DNA of 64,000 nt from Macropodus opercularis. Lineage: Eukaryota; Chordata; Actinopteri; Anabantiformes; Osphronemidae. Location of the stretch: contig CM061097.1 in NCBI GenBank assembly GCA_030770545.1, forward strand, positions 1,426,501 to 1,490,500. The letters are read 5' to 3'. This document shows, in pieces, positions 61,101 through 64,000 of this stretch. The translations under genes and the position numbers were made by a program. A model generated the notes under the pieces. That model made no database searches, had not been told where the DNA came from, and saw only the letters and a list, made by a program, of their open reading frames with translations. The stretch's first letter is position 1, and each line of letters opens with the position of its first letter.

Positions 61101-64000
61101 AGGCTTATTATCAGTCGCAGATATGATGGTTGTGTCCACAGCGGGCAGTGCTGGGGATGTTGGCCGTGCTGTGCAGGTAATGTTAGCCACCGTGTCTGAC
61201 CCTGTCTGGGAGCAGCAGGCAGCCAAGGTGCTGAGAGCACCGACTCTCAGCTCCTACCTTCGCCCATGTCACCGAGTGTCAACCCAGCGCAGGGAGCTGG
61301 AGCTAAAAGTGTCATCATATCAGCTCTCAACTATGTTCACAGAGGGAGGGGAGGAGAGAAAGCGAGTAGGAGGGGTATGCTCCATGGGAAAGAACTGGCA
61401 AGGGTTTATGACACTCTGTTGGCTCCGCACATTTTCCTCTGATGAGCGTTGACTGCGTGTGCATGTGTCACTGTATCTGTGTCTCTGTGGGCATATTCAT
61501 TTATCCTCTGTGCATGTGTGATCTCAGTGACACACATCCGCTCTGTGCGAGGCGCGTCACACTACAGATGACCCTGTTGGATGGCGATGGTCCTTTTAAC
61601 TACAGCACCCTGATGCAACCCGCTGTAAATACATTAAACCAAGCTGCAGAGGAGGAAGCTGCTTATCCATCCTCCCTCTTGCTCAGCCTTGCTGTTCTCG
61701 ATCGTCCTCTGAGTCATTTACTTTATGGGTTCCAGTAGATTTGTGTTGTTGACTTTCTGGTTTGACTCACTTTTGCTACCGCTGTGTGAAAGTAGTCCAC
61801 GCAGACACGCCCCAGTCTCAAAGCAGCGCTGGCCTTTATCGCCTCTTCTTGGCTTCGTTGCCTGTTGACCACCTTTACCAACCACCCCGGTCCTCATCAC
61901 GCCTCACCCTGGCCGGCCGTAGGTCTCAGCCCAAACCTGCCTGAGGGTCACATGAAGTGCCAAAGGTGCGGTGAGTGATGTGGCACTCTGGCTGACCCCT
62001 GGCTGCTTGGCAGGCCCACCTCCCTAATGAGATTAGCCGGGTAATGCCGACTCTGTGTCTGTTCCTCCTGCCGCCCAGCCCGGCCCACCCTGGGGCTCTT
62101 TATTTAGCCAGCAGCAGGACAGGGTGTGCCAGCGTTCGCGGGTCGAGGGCAGGACAGGATCCGCGGGCCCACCGCGAGCACACACGCACACACGCACACA
62201 TCTATCTGTTGTTGTGGATGCGTGTAAACCCAGTGTTTTAACACACGCGCTGCCCTGAGCCAGGTGACTGAGCAAGGAACGCAAGAGCCTCAGCTCTCGT
62301 GCGTACATGTGACTGGCTTTATTCATTGATCACAGAAGCGTAAAGTGCAAAGCTGCTCACTGTTCTGCTGTCCACAGACACACAGACTTAAACGTTATTA
62401 CCGAAGCTGTGACCACCAGCCTGGAACTAGTTAGTATGTGGTCAGGCAGCTAGTTCGTAGCTACGTCTTTCAGTGGTATTTATTCAGACCGTGACGCTAC
62501 ATTTACTTCTCTTCTTCTCTGGATTGCCATACCACTCTTTGGCTCTTCAGCCTCTTTTGTCCTTTTGTTTAGGTGGCTCTGAGAGATGTTATTAGTACCC
62601 TTATTAGCGGTGAACGAGCTGGAGTGCCAATTAAACGCCTACAACTTTGTTACAGTGAGTGCTTTTATGAGAGGGTCTTGGACAGGCAGGGGGCCTCCCG
62701 TGGCACAGGTGTGTCCCCCTCAGCTCCCGGGTCACTTTCATCCTGGAGTGTGTGACAGCTCTTGTGGGTCTGACAGTGCTATGCCGTCTAGACCAGGTGT
62801 CCAGGTGTTCTCACTTGTGTCTATGTGTGTGTGAATGCACCAACACCTGCCGCACTGTGGCCCTGGGGCACAGACGGGTTCAAGTTCCACCCAAACAAAC
62901 ATCCTGCTCCAATCAGTCATTATACGTGTGTGTGTGTGTTTGTGTCCCTGTTGCTGTGCACGTCGGCCCAATAGCCTTATACTTTATGCCCTCTATGCTC
63001 ATCATTTACACTGACGGATTGTGTTACCAGGACTTGTCAAAGTCTGCTTTTGTGCCGACATTCAGCTGGCTCTTCACCTTGTCTGTGCTCTTGATCACAC
63101 TGGCTTCAGATTCTGACATTTCGTGTCCCTGCCCATCTCTTTCTGTGTGAGAATGCAACGGACAAATGTGTCATTCTCAGCCAAAAGCAATGTTTAGAGA
63201 GGTGAATTAGCTTTAACCCGAATCCTATTCTGTGTTTCAGTTCAGCGCGTCTCTCTTACACACAGACCTGTCAGAATGCAGAGTAAGAAGAAACCCGCTT
63301 TAGGCCTCTCGCTTTATCTGTCGCTTCAGCACAGACAAGTCACAAAAAGCACGCTGAAAAGAACAGAGGAACACATTCGCGGACGTGCGCGTGTGCATGC
63401 GCAAACACACAAACGCCGCCCGCCCCCGTATCGCCTTCCTGATATGAACCTTTAGAAAAGAGAAAAGAAATCCTGTTGAATAAAATGAAATTGTGAGGTG
63501 GATTTAGAGGCCTCCATGTTAATCTCCAAAGAGAAGTGCAAACACAATAGCCATGCAGTTGGATGTACAAGAAACTTAATTAACCAGAGACCTTGTCCAT
63601 AGATGGCAGGTCAAGGGAAGCTCACCCACACAACTCCTCATCTTTTCTAGTGATTTCTACGAACTGAAGATTCCCCTCGTTCCTCCGTTTGCATGTACAC
63701 TATGGCTCTGTCGTTCCAGAACATTTTCCCTGGGTGTGTATGAACAGACACTTTACACGGGTGTTTTAGCCAGTCTGTGTTCCAGTCTGCAGCTTTCACT
63801 TTGGACTGACCAATTTTAAATGGTCAAGACACGCTTGCCTTCAGGGAAATATATACTGTAGATAATCTGGGGCTTAAATCAAACTACAGTTTAATGCTGC
63901 TGTTGGAACGGTGCCAACTCCCTCTTTCTCTCTCTTTCACTTTAGATTTAATCAACATTATACTGAAGTTAATTATATACATTTTTTATATTAAGTTTCT

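Larger units (their letters stand above)
42632..64000 (+). other. fam172a: fam172a intron, 5' part (at least 21 kb)
   Basis: It starts with donor GTAGTA, and no further FAM172A exon is recognisable. It contains a CT array at 43227-43258, CA/GT repeats at 46135-46178 and 46328-46340, and repeat-free regulatory-like blocks at 45530-45910, 48420-48560, 50110-50310, 51390-51560, 51660-51910, 56130-56720 and 57940-58100. There are DR1-type nuclear-receptor motifs at 51671-51683 and 53219-53231, a possible G-quadruplex at 54672-54703, and a C run near 56871. Frames through 44320-44962, 45100-45486, 49062-49619, 57256-57597 and 61123-61452 lack recognisable domains. I see nothing nameable in 42660-43220, 43260-45100, 46350-48410, 48570-50100, 52000-53200, 53240-54640, 54720-56120, 56730-57930 or 58110-64000. 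Confidence 0.75.

Noticed and set aside
61123..61452. 109-codon frame considered as the terminal fam172a exon
   Set aside because: No resemblance to the expected C-terminal tail and no phase-1-compatible acceptor giving the expected residues.

Overview
This window looks like vertebrate nuclear DNA, most likely from a teleost fish. It has short coding exons with canonical splice sites separated by introns of 5 to more than 21 kb, very many CA/GT microsatellites, and no visible mammalian-type SINE or LINE. There is no sign of bacterial gene organisation. Nearly all open reading frames are chance frames through introns and simple repeats. The fish assignment is an inference from microsatellite density and from how far the protein has diverged from the human one.

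Only one gene is supported: fam172a (also called arb2a), on the plus strand. Four coding exons lie at 7263-7481, 16254-16373, 37358-37474 and 42547-42631. Each has a pyrimidine-rich AG acceptor and a GT donor, and together they encode about 180 consecutive residues that match the Arb2-domain half of FAM172A (about residues 190-370 of the roughly 416-residue human protein, compared from memory). They include a basic, possibly nuclear-targeting stretch, the HSYGG nucleophile-elbow motif of the alpha/beta-hydrolase fold, and the segment just before the C-terminal tail. The first half of the gene should lie upstream of the window and the last exon downstream.

Layout: 1-7262 is the end of an upstream intron. 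7482-16253 is an 8.8 kb intron with a purine-rich start and a CpG-dense 28-bp minisatellite at 14822-14972. 16374-37357 is a 21 kb intron with the longest GT array (19306-19407) and several AT-rich, homeodomain-motif-rich blocks. 37475-42546 is a 5.1 kb intron. 42632-64000 is the start of the last (or next) intron.

The non-coding sequence alternates between microsatellite-rich, apparently neutral DNA and calmer blocks of 100-450 bp that are rich in TAATTA, octamer, TCF/LEF, GATA and nuclear-receptor motifs. In vertebrates this gene sits beside NR2F1 (COUP-TFI), a developmental regulator known for many conserved enhancers, so these blocks are reasonable candidates for long-range nr2f1 enhancers held in the introns of a bystander gene. 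That is a hypothesis: conservation cannot be measured from one sequence. The most specific supporting observation is a perfect DR1 element (the classic COUP-TF/HNF4/RXR site) at 51671-51683, with a near-perfect one at 53219-53231. I found no convincing new protein-coding system.
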